Below, piece after piece: positions 16,419-26,151 of a stretch of DNA of 64,000 nt (within the stretch, counting starts at the first letter, position 1; each line of letters begins with the position of its first letter). The translations under genes were made by a program, and so were the position numbers. This DNA is from Clostridium thermarum (GTDB lineage Bacteria; Bacillota; Clostridia; Clostridiales; Clostridiaceae), in assembly GCF_006351925.1 (NCBI RefSeq), contig NZ_CP040924.1:2361860-2425859 (forward strand), read 5' to 3'. The notes beneath the pieces were generated by a model. That model searched no databases. It was not told where the DNA came from and worked only from the letters and a program-made list of their open reading frames with translations.

Positions 16419-16962
16419 AATTATATCACTTTTTATTAAATATGTACTATAACCTTATACTCATTTAACTTGCAGCTCTTATACTTTAAAAAAATAATAA
16501 GTATAACTAAAAAACAAAAATCCAATCAAAGGTATTTGCGTCTCTAATCAGCTTACTTTACATAGAATTGACATATAAGTGTTGTTTAAATTCTATCAAC
16601 TACATCTATATGTACTTAGTATACTTTATTAAAGTATTTATCTCTTTGACTTTTAAAATAAACTTATTAAATTGCCTTTTTAAAATTGAACATACTGTTG
16701 CAAAAACTCATATGTAATATTTTTATATTTTTCATCATCTTAAAGCTTCAGCCCAAGACTGCTAAGCTTTAACACCCTGATTTGGTTTATGTTTCCGAGA
16801 ACTCGGCAGATTTCACTGTATGCGATATGCCTACCATTCAAAAAACAAAAAAGCCCTGATTTCTCAAGGCTTCTATCTATCGTATAATTGTGTTGTTCAA
16901 TGTGTATTTGGAGGATGATGTTGATACGGTAAAAATTATATTTTCTAATAAAATAGCTAAAT
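16419..16962. other. Intergenic region with terminator repeat and possible gene relic
   Basis: It holds the dispersed terminator repeat at 16841-16884. On the minus strand 16740-16840 is an open stretch ending in NINQIRVLKLSSLGLKL that could be the C-terminal end of a lost protein, perhaps a transposase; I do not recognise it. Nothing else is supported. Confidence 0.4.
16841..16884. repeat. Dispersed terminator repeat, copy 1
   Basis: The sequence AAAACAAAAAAGCCCTGATT followed by TCTCAAGGCTTCTATCTATC and GTAT occurs here and at 31952-31995 beside ssrA. It forms a stem AAGCCcTGA/TCAaGGCTT with a TTTC loop, flanked on the left by A-runs, so it looks like an intrinsic terminator on the minus strand. 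Confidence 0.65.
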
Positions 16963-18458
16963 GAGTAAATTTCATATTTTATAATCATTGATTTTACTAA
17001 CTTTTTTATTATTCAAAAAGGAAATTCACCCCAAAATGTCGAATATTTAAGTATCACCAAAAATACACAACAAAGAGGAGTGAATACTTATGTATATTCG
17101 ACAAGAATGCCTATTTTCCTTTGAAGAAATAATAAAATTACAACCTAAAACTAGGCTTGAATTAATTCTAGCCCAACTAGATTTTTCAAATGTATTAAAT
17201 GGTTTAGCCCAGCTACACGCTACGCGTGGCCCGAAAGGGCATAATGAGCTAGCACTATTGTATGCTTTAGTTGCTATGCAAGTTGAAAAAATTAAATATT
17301 TTAATAAGTTAGTCGATAGACTTAAGACTGATCCTATATTTAGGTATAATTGTGGTTTTAACATTTTAGAGAAAACACCTTCAGCATCAACCTTTAGTAG
17401 ATTTTTAACTAAGCTATCCAAAATACCTTCATTGGAATATGACTTCGATTGTTTAGTTAAAAAGGCCATTAGTATAGGAATTGTTGATGGTTCAAATGTA
17501 GCAATCGATTCTACTAAAATTGATTCTTTTGAAAAAGCTAGACCTAAATCCAAACTTAAGAATGATGCTGTTTCTCCAAACTGGGGAGCTAAGAACGATA
17601 CTGATGGTAATAAAATACGTTGGTTCGGATTTAAGCTTCACATACTGGCAGATTGCAAGAGTGAACTACCCTTAAGCATATTGCTATCTCCCGCTAGTTA
17701 TAGTGATGGAGATTTAGCTATTCCGCTGATAAAAAAGTTCATCACCAACTACTCTGGAGTTTTGAGTCCTAAGCATTTTATTATGGATAAAGGTTATGAT
17801 TTTCAAAAGATTTATGATTATGTTACTCACGATGTTAAAGCACAACCAATTATAGCTTACAATCCTAGGGCACAGTATGCTCCACCAGAAGGATTTAATG
17901 AGAAGTTTGAACCCATATGCTCAATGGGATATCCATTAACTTACTGGGGAAAAGATGGTGACTACCTTAAATTTAGATGTCCCCAAGCAACCGGTAAGGT
18001 TAATTGTCCATTTGGAACAAAGCATTGTAGCAATTCAAACTATGGATTTTGCCTAAAGGTAAACTATAAAGAGAATAATAGGTATTACTCTTATCCTCTT
18101 AGGAGCAGTGAAGATTGGCAAAAACTCTATAATCAACGCACCTCTATCGAGAGGTGTAACTCAAGATTGAAAGAGTACCTAAATGTTAATAATCTGCGTT
18201 CAGCAGGTATTAGAAAAGCAAAAGTTGTAGCTCTACTAAACTGTATGGCTTTAGTAGCAGGCACTATTGCTGTTAATCAGAAGTCTAACGACTTAAATTT
18301 AAAGCAAGCAGGATAAATTTATTAGTTTTAAAAGTTATCCACAGGTGCAATAGCACCTTGGCTTTGCTATTATCTTTTTCTGAACAAAATAGTTAATTAT
18401 TAACAAAAAGTAATGATTTTTAAATATAATTGAGGAAGTTTAATTGTGCAATTTCCTC
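16963..18458 (+). mobile_element. IS1182-like insertion sequence, copy 1
   Basis: The 1496-bp element runs from GAGTAAATTT to AATTTCCTC (imperfect terminal inverted repeats) and is flanked by a 4-bp duplication AAAT (16959-16962 and 18459-18462). The ends were fixed by comparison with the inverted copy at 26300-27795, where similarity stops at the same bases. A stem formed by TTGAGGAAGTT and AATTTCCTCAA lies just inside the right end. Confidence 0.85.
17090..18316 (+). CDS. IS1182/IS5-type DDE transposase
   Basis: A 408-residue transposase with an N-terminal helical region (DUF772-like, about 40-130) and a DDE catalytic core. First Asp in VAIDSTKID (about 142), second in FIMDKGYD (about 233), and the Glu region in RTSIERCNSRLKEY (about 368). 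A Cys-rich insert lies between the second and third motifs. AGAGGAG lies 10 bases before the ATG. The protein is identical to that of the second copy, so both copies are recent and presumably active. Confidence 0.85.
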   Translation: MYIRQECLFSFEEIIKLQPKTRLELILAQLDFSNVLNGLAQLHATRGPKGHNELALLYALVAMQVEKIKYFNKLVDRLKTDPIFRYNCGFNILEKTPSASTFSRFLTKLSKIPSLEYDFDCLVKKAISIGIVDGSNVAIDSTKIDSFEKARPKSKLKNDAVSPNWGAKNDTDGNKIRWFGFKLHILADCKSELPLSILLSPASYSDGDLAIPLIKKFITNYSGVLSPKHFIMDKGYDFQKIYDYVTHDVKAQPIIAYNPRAQYAPPEGFNEKFEPICSMGYPLTYWGKDGDYLKFRCPQATGKVNCPFGTKHCSNSNYGFCLKVNYKENNRYYSYPLRSSEDWQKLYNQRTSIERCNSRLKEYLNVNNLRSAGIRKAKVVALLNCMALVAGTIAVNQKSNDLNLKQAG

Positions 18459-18563
18459 AAATAATTTTATTGGTTAAGATTATCAATAATTAAGTTGTAT
18501 TTTGCAAGTGTAATTTTTAGCGTTCTGCAAAGAATTTTTCAAGCACCCTTGTTTACATATATG

Positions 18564-19283
18564 TTAATTTATGGTTGAGTGTTGTATTCTGTAACTCCCC
18601 CCCTTGAAAAGAAGGAGATAACTATGGTGTATTATCCTATCAATGATGGCACTAGTAAGCCTTTCGTCATAGAAAATACTGTTCCATCTGCCGAATTCAA
18701 GATTAGTAGTTATGATTAAACTCCTACGTTCATAGCAATCCGAAATAACTTGGAATAAAAGCTGTGCTCCCTCAGCACTAAGGGGAAGATAGCCCCACTC
18801 ATCACAAATAAGCAAATCACATTTTTCTATTGACTTAAAAAATCTTTTTAGTTCTCCAGATGCCTTAGCTTCTACAAGCTCATTAACAAGTGCGGCTGTC
18901 CTAAAAAATCTTACTCGTTTCCCCTTATTTATTGCCTCTACTCCAATTGCGGTAGCAAGGTGAGTCTTGCCTGTACCTACACCACCGTAGAGGATAAGGT
19001 TTTCCCTTCTATCAATGAAATCTGCGTTTCTTATGCTCTCCACAGGAAGTTTTTCTGGAATCTCTATATCCTTAAAACTGTAGTTTTCAAATGTTTTAAT
19101 CACATCAAATTTAGCCTGTTTTAGACATCTGTTGATTCTAGTAGTTTCTCTGTTTCTTAATTCAATCTCTAGAAATTTTGCAAGGAATTCCTGATGGGTT
19201 TCTGTCTTTATGGTATCACAATTTTCAGCTAGGCTAACGCCTAAGCGGAGCGCTTTACAATATGCTGCAATAATTTCATTCAT
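18564..19283 (-). CDS. istB: IstB-like ATPase of IS21
   Basis: A 239-residue AAA+ helper of IS21 transposition, which assembles on DNA and activates the IstA integrase. Walker A is GGVGTGKTHLA (about 99-109) and Walker B is LLICDEWGYLPLS. An N-terminal helical IstA-interaction part precedes them. Its ATG shares one base with the istA stop (TGATG), indicating translational coupling. The length is near the family norm of about 250, so the protein is probably intact. Confidence 0.85.
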   Translation of the reverse strand: MNEIIAAYCKALRLGVSLAENCDTIKTETHQEFLAKFLEIELRNRETTRINRCLKQAKFDVIKTFENYSFKDIEIPEKLPVESIRNADFIDRRENLILYGGVGTGKTHLATAIGVEAINKGKRVRFFRTAALVNELVEAKASGELKRFFKSIEKCDLLICDEWGYLPLSAEGAQLLFQVISDCYERRSLIITTNLEFGRWNSIFYDERLTSAIIDRIIHHSYLLLFKGGSYRIQHSTIN

Positions 19284-20776
19284 CAGGCATTCCTCCCTTT
19301 TAGGAACTTGTTGTACACATCTAAGTTTGGAGTAAATATGTGGTTTTTAGGTATGTCACCAGCAATCTGCATTTTTGCAATTTCCGGCAGTTTGTTAACT
19401 AATCTGTGATATGTTGCTATAATGCTGTCTACATCGTTGTTGCCGATTGCTATAGTTTGCAGAAGTGCAGAAGTTGCAGTTTGCATTTCTGACTCCTGTA
19501 TCATCTTAATAAGTGCATGAAGCGCTAGCTTCTTTTTATCTTTGTCACTTTGGTCCAAGTAGTTTCTCCAAGGCTCTGGAAGCTCATTGTAAAAATCAGT
19601 ATATTTTAATGCACTGGGTCTTCGGGCTAGTGTGGATAAGTATGGGATCCAGTTCATACTTTCTGCATTCTTGCAGTACAGCCTTCTATGTGTAACTACG
19701 TGGCCATATTTTTCATCAAGTATAATAACTTGAAATGCTGTAGCCTTGATGAGAACTTTCTTACCAGCTAACGCTGGAGAAGTAGAGTATGTATTGGTTT
19801 CAAATTTAACCTTGCCATAATTGTCTGCAATTGCACTAAATATTCTATGTATTTCAAATCCTGCCGCCGGTAGAAGAAACATCTTCTTTAAGTCATCGTT
19901 AAAGAGCTCTTTTATAGTTACATCATTCTTATAGTGCTTTCTATCCATGTCATTATCGCAAATCTGCAAAAGTAACTTATTATAGTCATCAATGTTTTTG
20001 AAAGCTGGTATAGGCACAAATAAATTTCTTCTATGGTAACCTACCTTATTCTCAACGTTACCTTTCTCATTACCACTTGCAGGGTTACAAAAATTAACCT
20101 GGAATTTGTAGTGAGCAGCGAATCTTTCAAATTGTTGAGTAAGAGTTCGATTACCATCTTTATTTATACTTATCACTGCTGCAGATAAATTGTCAAACCA
20201 GATTTTATAAGGAACCCTCCCCATATGCTCAAAAATATTCTTCATTCCTTGAAGGAAACATTCCTGGTTCTGACCTCTAAAGATTTGCACATATCCTCCA
20301 TTGCTATAAGGAAATGACATGTTTAAATAGTATCCGGTAAACTCTTCACCGTTTTCAATGAAAGTTGCCTCTCCAAAATCCACCTGAGCCTCACCGGCAG
20401 GATGGTTAAGCGGCAGCGAGCCATCCTTTTTGCTAAACAGTTCTTTCTTTTTTGCAGAAACATAATACTGAACTGTTCTTAGTGATAGGTCAAGCCTATC
20501 GCCAAACACCTCTTCTAACCTGTCATACACACGCTTCGCTGTATGACGTTGCTTTCTTGGTGCTGTCAAATCAGCCTCAAGCCATGAATCTATTAGTTCC
20601 TTATATTTATCTATTTTCAACTCATTTTTACTTCCTCGCTGCGGACCATCGTTGAAATCTTCCTTATCAACATACTTTTGCACAGTTGCAAATGCATGTC
20701 CTGTTATCCTGCTAATCTCCCTTAAACTTTTTCCTTCAAATTGACTTAGTTCTTTGATATAATGAACTCTAGACAT
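19283..20776 (-). CDS. istA: IstA transposase of IS21
   Basis: A DDE recombinase of about 497 residues. It has an N-terminal helix-turn-helix (LREISRITGHAFATVQKYV), a retroviral-integrase-type core with Asp in AQVDFGEATF and Asp in IWFDNLSAAV, Glu in NEKGNVENKVGYHRR, and a C-terminal beta domain (YSTSPALAGKKV). The ATG at 20776 (MSRVHYIKE) has AAAGG 8 bases upstream and is preferred over the in-frame ATG at 20785. No frameshift is seen, so the element is probably competent apart from its altered left end. Confidence 0.85.
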   Translation of the reverse strand: MSRVHYIKELSQFEGKSLREISRITGHAFATVQKYVDKEDFNDGPQRGSKNELKIDKYKELIDSWLEADLTAPRKQRHTAKRVYDRLEEVFGDRLDLSLRTVQYYVSAKKKELFSKKDGSLPLNHPAGEAQVDFGEATFIENGEEFTGYYLNMSFPYSNGGYVQIFRGQNQECFLQGMKNIFEHMGRVPYKIWFDNLSAAVISINKDGNRTLTQQFERFAAHYKFQVNFCNPASGNEKGNVENKVGYHRRNLFVPIPAFKNIDDYNKLLLQICDNDMDRKHYKNDVTIKELFNDDLKKMFLLPAAGFEIHRIFSAIADNYGKVKFETNTYSTSPALAGKKVLIKATAFQVIILDEKYGHVVTHRRLYCKNAESMNWIPYLSTLARRPSALKYTDFYNELPEPWRNYLDQSDKDKKKLALHALIKMIQESEMQTATSALLQTIAIGNNDVDSIIATYHRLVNKLPEIAKMQIAGDIPKNHIFTPNLDVYNKFLKGRNA

Positions 20777-21161
20777 TGTTAACATCCTTTCATAACCTCC
20801 CCTATAGTTTGGACAACTTAGAGGATATATTATTTGAGGGTGCTTGACAATGTTTTTTATTTTTCCAGCAAACTGCTAGAGTTTTATTTTGCATTTTGCT
20901 CTATTTTCATTTTACACTAAACATACCTAGAAAAATAAACAATCTTTGTGAGAAATGCTTGTTGGAAGGATATATTCATGAGAAAAAACTTATTGATGAT
21001 ATTTTAGTAAAGAGAGTTATAAAGAACGAGTTTGAATAATATCTATGCAGCCGTTTAGGCAGCATTTTTTTAAAATAAAATTCCGCTAGCGCTTCCAACT
21101 TCTCTGTAACAATTGGAAATTCTAACGGAATGATATCGTGGAAAAATTCCGGCACAGTAGT

Positions 21162-21305
21162 GTGAGAAACAACACTCTTATAAAGGCTCTATATCTTGCC
21201 ACGGAGCAGATAATGCTTAAATGGACCGCACCTATCCAGAATTGGGCCAGCACACTGGCACAACTTAGTATACGGTTTGATGAAAGGCTTGAACAATATC
21301 TGTAA
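21162..21305 (+). pseudogene. C-terminal fragment of an IS256-family transposase
   Basis: The plus strand reads ALYLATEQIMLKW, then PIQNWASTLAQLSIRFDERL and a stop at 21303-21305. This is the characteristic end of Mutator/IS256 transposases (KW-x-PIxNW-x-x-x-x-x-QL-x-I-x-F-x-x-R). No start or catalytic core is present. The element end follows at 21401-21504. Confidence 0.65.
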
Positions 21306-21400
21306 TTGAGAAGCCTGTACTATTTAGAATATTTATGTATAATAATAAAAATATTGCACAAAATAATATCAACAAAAGGCTACACTATCTATTTTTAGTA

Positions 21401-21504
21401 ATTCCCCCAAAAATTAAAATTATTACTGAGTTTTACCTCAGTAATAATTTCCAAATAAAGAATAGCATGTCTTTTCTATTTTACACAAACATATGGACGT
21501 TCTC
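21401..21504. repeat. IS256-type element end with terminator hairpin, second copy
   Basis: Read on the minus strand from 21504 it begins GAGAACGTCCATATG, then TTTGTGTAAAA, TTTATTTGGAAATTA and a 13-bp stem (AATTATTACTGAG with CTCAGTAATAATT), followed by a T-rich tract. It aligns along its length with 4234-4345 although the stem bases differ in compensating pairs. The hairpin faces transcripts coming from the hsdR side, so it can terminate that operon. Confidence 0.65.
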
Positions 21505-21523
21505 ATAATAAATTTTAAACATG

Positions 21524-22570
21524 TTATTTATTTAAAATATTATTCTCTATCCACATTTTTAAAGATTGATCATCTACAACTATGTATTTCCCTTTTTTAG
21601 TTCCTTTATAATTATCAATAAGGTGAAAATCTTTTAAGTAATTTATAATATTAATTATCACATGGTAGGATGTTGTATAATTTGTTTTACTAATAATTTC
21701 ATTTTCAAATTTCTTTACTATTTTCCTTGGTTCTATATAGTCTGTTCCATATTCCTCTCTTCTATTAAGTATGCTATAAATAATATTCTTAAATATTTCT
21801 TTATCAATGGTAATACTTCCATATTTTTTAGGTAACTTTATTATTCCTATACTTGTATCAGTATCCACTCTGATTTCTTCAATAGCACTTGGTTTGTTTT
21901 CCTGATTTACTTTTATTTTTAAATCTTTTTCAGAAAAACCTGCTATCTTTAAAACCTTTCTGCATAAGGAAACTATAGCGTTAGAACTGCTATTTACCAT
22001 AACATATAAACCATTTGGTAATTGTTTATAAAACCTTTTGTCAATATTTGAATCATCATATGTAAAATATACTCTGGTTCGTCCTCTAAATTCCTCAATT
22101 TTATCTATATTTGTTATAAAGTTTTTATTCTTTTTGCTTATTTCCTCTATTAATTTAAGTAATACTTCTCTCCAATACTTAATCTCAAATTTTTTACCAA
22201 ATAGTAAAATTTCTTCTGGATTTGTATCTGTCCAATCTGTTAAATCATCATAGCATTCTTCCAAATTAATCTCCTGATTTTTTTCATCTTCTTCACTAAC
22301 AAGTGAAATAAATTCCGCTTTTAAGTTTTCAACTTTCTCTATCAACTTTTTAATATCCTTATATTTCTCCTTAAATTCATCAATATCATCAATCCTATCT
22401 TCTATTATGCATTGTTGTAACTTATCTTTGATTATATTATTATATTGAGTCATATCTTCAATGGTCCAATTAAAATCATCAATGACAACATTAATTATAT
22501 CTTTAATATCATTTCTATTTACCACTATACCCATCTCCCATTTAAATATTAGGTTGATATTTGTTTTCAA
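21524..22570 (-). CDS. Unrecognised 330-348-residue protein at the 3' end of the type I restriction operon
   Basis: I do not recognise a family. The N-terminal 110 residues are acidic and helical with coiled-coil character. The middle holds RGRTRVYFTYDD and LPNGLYVMVNSSSNAIVSLC. The C-terminus (about 240-348) looks like a winged-helix pair (IIYSILNRREEYGTDYIEPR, later VIINIINYLKDFHLI), suggesting DNA binding. There is no membrane segment. The first in-frame start is a TTG at 22570 without a ribosome site; a GTG at 22525, 9 bases after GGGAG, is more likely. It begins just after hsdR in the same direction, so it is probably expressed with the restriction genes. A role in defence or control of the system is inference. 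Confidence 0.6.
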   Translation of the reverse strand: MKTNINLIFKWEMGIVVNRNDIKDIINVVIDDFNWTIEDMTQYNNIIKDKLQQCIIEDRIDDIDEFKEKYKDIKKLIEKVENLKAEFISLVSEEDEKNQEINLEECYDDLTDWTDTNPEEILLFGKKFEIKYWREVLLKLIEEISKKNKNFITNIDKIEEFRGRTRVYFTYDDSNIDKRFYKQLPNGLYVMVNSSSNAIVSLCRKVLKIAGFSEKDLKIKVNQENKPSAIEEIRVDTDTSIGIIKLPKKYGSITIDKEIFKNIIYSILNRREEYGTDYIEPRKIVKKFENEIISKTNYTTSYHVIINIINYLKDFHLIDNYKGTKKGKYIVVDDQSLKMWIENNILNK

Positions 22571-22582
22571 TAAATTTTTATC

Positions 22583-25500
22583 TTACACTCTATATTCTTT
22601 TCTACTATCAGCTACAATTTCATAAGTTTCAGCACAATATTCTTCTATATCATCTATTTCCTCTACTTCATTTTCACACATCTTTTCAACCTGCCTCATT
22701 ACTATGTCCATTGCCTTTTCTGCCTGCTTTGGTGGGTAGTTGTATTTTTTTAGTAGCCTTTTTATAATCGTTCTCATCTTTGCCCTTGCCATTGTTCTTT
22801 TGCTCCAGTCAACGGTTATGTTGCTTCTTATAGCCTCTGTCAATTCATGTGCTATTTGCTTTAGAACATCATCGCTCATAAATAGTTTTACTGCATCATC
22901 TGCTGTTAAGGCATCATAAAAGGCAATTTCATCTTCTGAAAGGCCAAGGTTCATATCTTCCTCTCTTGCCTTTTGTATTTCCTTTGCAAGGTTTATAAGC
23001 TCTTCAATTACTTCTAAATTTGTAATTGCTTGATTCTTGTATTTTTTTAATGCCTTCTCAAGCTTTTCTGAAAACCTTTCAGACTTTACTAAGTTTCTTT
23101 TTTCAATTGCCTTTATCTTTCCTTCAAGAAGTTTTTTAAGCATTTCAACAGCAAGGTTCTTATATTTTATTGACCTTACTTCTTCTAAGAATTCATCTGA
23201 TAAAATTGATATGTTAGGCCTTTCAAGCCCTAATGAATCAAAAACATCTATTACTTCCTCTGATATTATCGTCTTTTGAAGAAGTTGATTTATTCTATGC
23301 TCTATCTCTCTTTTAGAAAGCCTATTTGTTGACTTATTTTCCAATTTAACAAGACTTGCCTTTACAGCTTTAAAATAGCTAACCTCAAGTGCTGCAGCTC
23401 TTCCTTCCTTTGTTGATGCACAAAGTGAATGTGCTTTAGCAAGTTCTACAACCGTATTTTTAAATTCTTTTTGTTCCTTTTCTTCCATTGAAAGTACAAA
23501 ATCCATTCCTTCTGTTATTGCTCTTATTCTTTGCATTTCAGTTCCATTCATATAGCCTGAATAGTCAAGTTTGTGGAACATATCTTTTAATATTTCAAGT
23601 TTTTCAAGCATTATTGATACTGCAACGGATGTATCTATTCCTGTTGTCTTTTTATCACTTTCTGTATAAACTTTAAGTGCCTTCTTTAAACTTTCAAATA
23701 TTCCTATATAGTCAACTATTACTCCACCTGGCTTATCCTTAAAAACTCTGTTTACTCTTGCTATTGCTTGCATTAGGTTATGTCCCTTCATTGGCTTGTC
23801 TATATACATTGTATGCATTGATGGGACATCAAATCCTGTAAGCCACATATCCCTTACAATTGCTATCTTAAGTTCATCGTTTACATCCTTCATTCTTTTT
23901 GCCAGTATTTCTTTTCTTTGTGAGCCACCTGTTAAATGTTTTTGCAATTTTTCATCATCAGAAGCATCTCCAGTTATTACAACCTTAATCTTTCCTTTAG
24001 TTAAATCGTCACTATGCCAATCTGGTCTTAGATTTATTATTTCATCATAAATGTCGGCACAAATTTTTCTGCTCATACAAACAATCATAGCTTTCCCATC
24101 TATTGTTTTTATTCTTTCTTCAAAGTGATTTACTATATCCTGTGCAAGAAGCTTTAATCTATTTGCTGAGCCAACAACAGCCTCTAACCTTGACCATTGA
24201 CCTTTATATTTATTCTTAATCTCTTCCTCTTGACCATCCATTAATTCTTCAAATTCTTCATCTATTTTTTTTAGTTCTTCTTCGTCTGCCTCAAGCTTTA
24301 TTATTCTATTCTCATAATATATTTTTACTGTTGCTCCATCTTCAACAGCTCTTGTCATATCATATATATCTATATAGTCGCCAAATACTTCTACCGTTGA
24401 TTTTGCTCCTATTTCACCTTCTATTCCTATAGGTGTTCCTGTAAATCCTATAAACGAAGCATTAGGAAGTGCATCTCTTACATATTTAGCATATCCATAC
24501 TTTATATCACCAGTTTCTATATCTGCCTTTGCATCAAGTCCATAATGGCTTCTATGTGCTTCATCTGCAATTACAATTACATTATGCCTGTCAGTTAAAA
24601 CAGGCATTTCGCCATTTTCTGGTTTGAATTTTTGTATAGTAGTAAATATTATTCCTCCTGCTTCTCTTTCATTCAATAGGTCAAATAGTCCACGTATTAT
24701 TTTTGTTTTCTCTTTTTTATTACTTTCCTTTTGCTCATCAGAAAGTTTTCGAACATCTGCCTGAATTGGATCTTGTCGTAATATATCTTTAGCTTGGCTA
24801 AATGTATTATATAGTTGATCATCTAGGTCGTTTCTATCAGTTATAACCACAATTGTAGGGTTGTTGAACTTTTTAACAAGCTGTGCAGCATAAAATACCA
24901 TTGTAAAGCTCTTTCCTGAACCTTGGGTATGCCATACAACTCCTATCTTTTTGTCTGTTGAATTTATTGCTACCTCTGTGTTTTCTACTGCCTTTTTAAC
25001 AGCAAAATATTGATGATATGCAGCAAGTATTTTATTAAGTTTTATTTTATCTCCAATTTTTCTACCCTTTGAATCATAATCTACGGCACTTGTTTCTTGG
25101 TAAGTTAAGAAGTTTTCAACAATATCAAGCAGCCTATCCTTTCTTAACATACCTTTTAATAATATTTCATATTGTGGAATTGATAGCGGCTCAACATTTA
25201 TGCCATCTATACTTCTCCAGTTCATAAATCTTTCAAAGTTTGCTGTTATTGTTCCTGCCTTTGCATTTATTCCATCAGTGATTACTATAAATGCATTGTA
25301 GTAAAAAAGTGTTGGTATATCTCTTTTGTATGTTTGTATCTGATTATATGCCTTTTCTATCCCAACATTTTCATCTGTTGATGATTTTAATTCCATAACA
25401 ACAAGTGGAATACCATTTACAAATATAATTACATCTGGTCTTCTTTTTTCTATTTCTTCTATTCTAAATTGATTTACCACTAAGAATTCATTATTGTCTA

Positions 25501-25867
25501 CATTTTTAAAGTCAATTATATATGCCTTTTCTGTTTTTATTATCCCCTGCTTTTTAAATGTAACATCTATACCTTCAACAATAATCTTATGAAAATATCT
25601 ATTGTTTTCTTCAAGTATTGGGCTGTTGAAGGTTATTATTTTTCTATATGCTTCTTCTATTGCATCCTCTGGCAAAGCAGGATTAAGTCTTCTTAATGCA
25701 TCTAATACCCTGTTTTTTAATATTACTTCTCTATAGTCATCTCTTTCTGGACTTTCGCTATCTGGTGCTATATCAGGGCCATAAAGATGTTCATAATCAA
25801 GTTCTTTAAGTATTTCTATTGCTGCATTTTCAAGTTGTTGTTCTGTAAAATCTATTAAAAAACCCAT
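22583..25867 (-). CDS. hsdR: Type I restriction endonuclease subunit R
   Basis: The 1094-residue motor/nuclease subunit. The PD-(D/E)xK nuclease is at about 142-161 (RPDVIIF then VVMELKS). The helicase follows with Walker A HTQGSGKSFTM (about 312-322), DEAH box DEAHRSHYG (about 435) and GFTGTP (about 480). RecA-like domain 2 ends with RVNRVF, and a C-terminal helical region contacts the methylase. Cleavage happens after ATP-driven translocation on DNA lacking the methyl mark. All key motifs look intact. It is downstream of hsdM and hsdS and separated from hsdS by a DUF6429-like gene and the IS1182 insertion, which may be polar on it. Confidence 0.92.
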   Translation of the reverse strand: MGFLIDFTEQQLENAAIEILKELDYEHLYGPDIAPDSESPERDDYREVILKNRVLDALRRLNPALPEDAIEEAYRKIITFNSPILEENNRYFHKIIVEGIDVTFKKQGIIKTEKAYIIDFKNVDNNEFLVVNQFRIEEIEKRRPDVIIFVNGIPLVVMELKSSTDENVGIEKAYNQIQTYKRDIPTLFYYNAFIVITDGINAKAGTITANFERFMNWRSIDGINVEPLSIPQYEILLKGMLRKDRLLDIVENFLTYQETSAVDYDSKGRKIGDKIKLNKILAAYHQYFAVKKAVENTEVAINSTDKKIGVVWHTQGSGKSFTMVFYAAQLVKKFNNPTIVVITDRNDLDDQLYNTFSQAKDILRQDPIQADVRKLSDEQKESNKKEKTKIIRGLFDLLNEREAGGIIFTTIQKFKPENGEMPVLTDRHNVIVIADEAHRSHYGLDAKADIETGDIKYGYAKYVRDALPNASFIGFTGTPIGIEGEIGAKSTVEVFGDYIDIYDMTRAVEDGATVKIYYENRIIKLEADEEELKKIDEEFEELMDGQEEEIKNKYKGQWSRLEAVVGSANRLKLLAQDIVNHFEERIKTIDGKAMIVCMSRKICADIYDEIINLRPDWHSDDLTKGKIKVVITGDASDDEKLQKHLTGGSQRKEILAKRMKDVNDELKIAIVRDMWLTGFDVPSMHTMYIDKPMKGHNLMQAIARVNRVFKDKPGGVIVDYIGIFESLKKALKVYTESDKKTTGIDTSVAVSIMLEKLEILKDMFHKLDYSGYMNGTEMQRIRAITEGMDFVLSMEEKEQKEFKNTVVELAKAHSLCASTKEGRAAALEVSYFKAVKASLVKLENKSTNRLSKREIEHRINQLLQKTIISEEVIDVFDSLGLERPNISILSDEFLEEVRSIKYKNLAVEMLKKLLEGKIKAIEKRNLVKSERFSEKLEKALKKYKNQAITNLEVIEELINLAKEIQKAREEDMNLGLSEDEIAFYDALTADDAVKLFMSDDVLKQIAHELTEAIRSNITVDWSKRTMARAKMRTIIKRLLKKYNYPPKQAEKAMDIVMRQVEKMCENEVEEIDDIEEYCAETYEIVADSRKEYRV

Positions 25868-25879
25868 TGAATCCCCACC

Positions 25880-26134
25880 TTAAATGTTTTCTATCCCATA
25901 TTTCTTTAATAAATCTTTTGCAAGCCTTTCTCCTTTTTCTTTGATGTAAGCTGATTTAGAACGATATGAACCACCAATTAAATCTTCATCAGTCAGTTCA
26001 TTTAAAATATCAAAATCATAGCCTTTCCATGTTCTTAGATATTCCATGCCAAATTCATTTTCCTTCCAGGATGTTAAATACATAAGCATTAAAGTTAATT
26101 CTTTTATTGTATTTTTCATATCATCAGCCATCAT
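25880..26134 (-). CDS. DUF6429-like small protein
   Basis: 84 residues resembling the DUF6429 group by the patterns LMLMYLTSW, WKGYDFDILNEL and the C-terminal SKSAYIKEKGERLAKDLL. The whole has the look of a short winged-helix domain. The function is not known to me. It sits between hsdS and hsdR, 12 bases from hsdR, as small genes of this type often do in Firmicute restriction loci. A regulatory or targeting role is only a guess. Confidence 0.65.
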   Translation of the reverse strand: MMADDMKNTIKELTLMLMYLTSWKENEFGMEYLRTWKGYDFDILNELTDEDLIGGSYRSKSAYIKEKGERLAKDLLKKYGIENI

Positions 26135-26151
26135 TATATTCCTTTCTTTTG

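Larger units (their letters stand above)
18537..20849 (-). mobile_element. IS21-family insertion sequence
   Basis: The element carries istA and istB in the usual overlapping order. The ends share TCAAGCACCCT in inverted orientation: TTTTCAAGCACCCTTG at 18536-18551 and the complement of TTGTCAAGCACCCTC ending at 20849. The right end has the canonical 5'-TGT, while the left end appears mutated. It lies 80 bases from IS1182 copy 1. Confidence 0.75.
20850..21523. other. Intergenic region built from IS256-type debris
   Basis: It contains a C-terminal IS256 transposase fragment (21162-21305) and the matching element end with hairpin (21401-21504). A GCAGCCGTTTAGGCAGC stretch (about 21046-21062) precedes a T-run and may be a weak terminator. 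No intact gene is seen. Confidence 0.5.

Noticed and set aside
16740-16988. 82-codon minus-strand frame as a gene
   Set aside because: It runs through the terminator repeat and has no ribosome site; only the last 33 codons might be a relic.
17047-17553. 168-codon frame antisense to the IS1182 transposase (also in copy 2)
   Set aside because: It is the complement of a strongly coding region with clear DDE motifs; repetition in both copies follows from IS identity.
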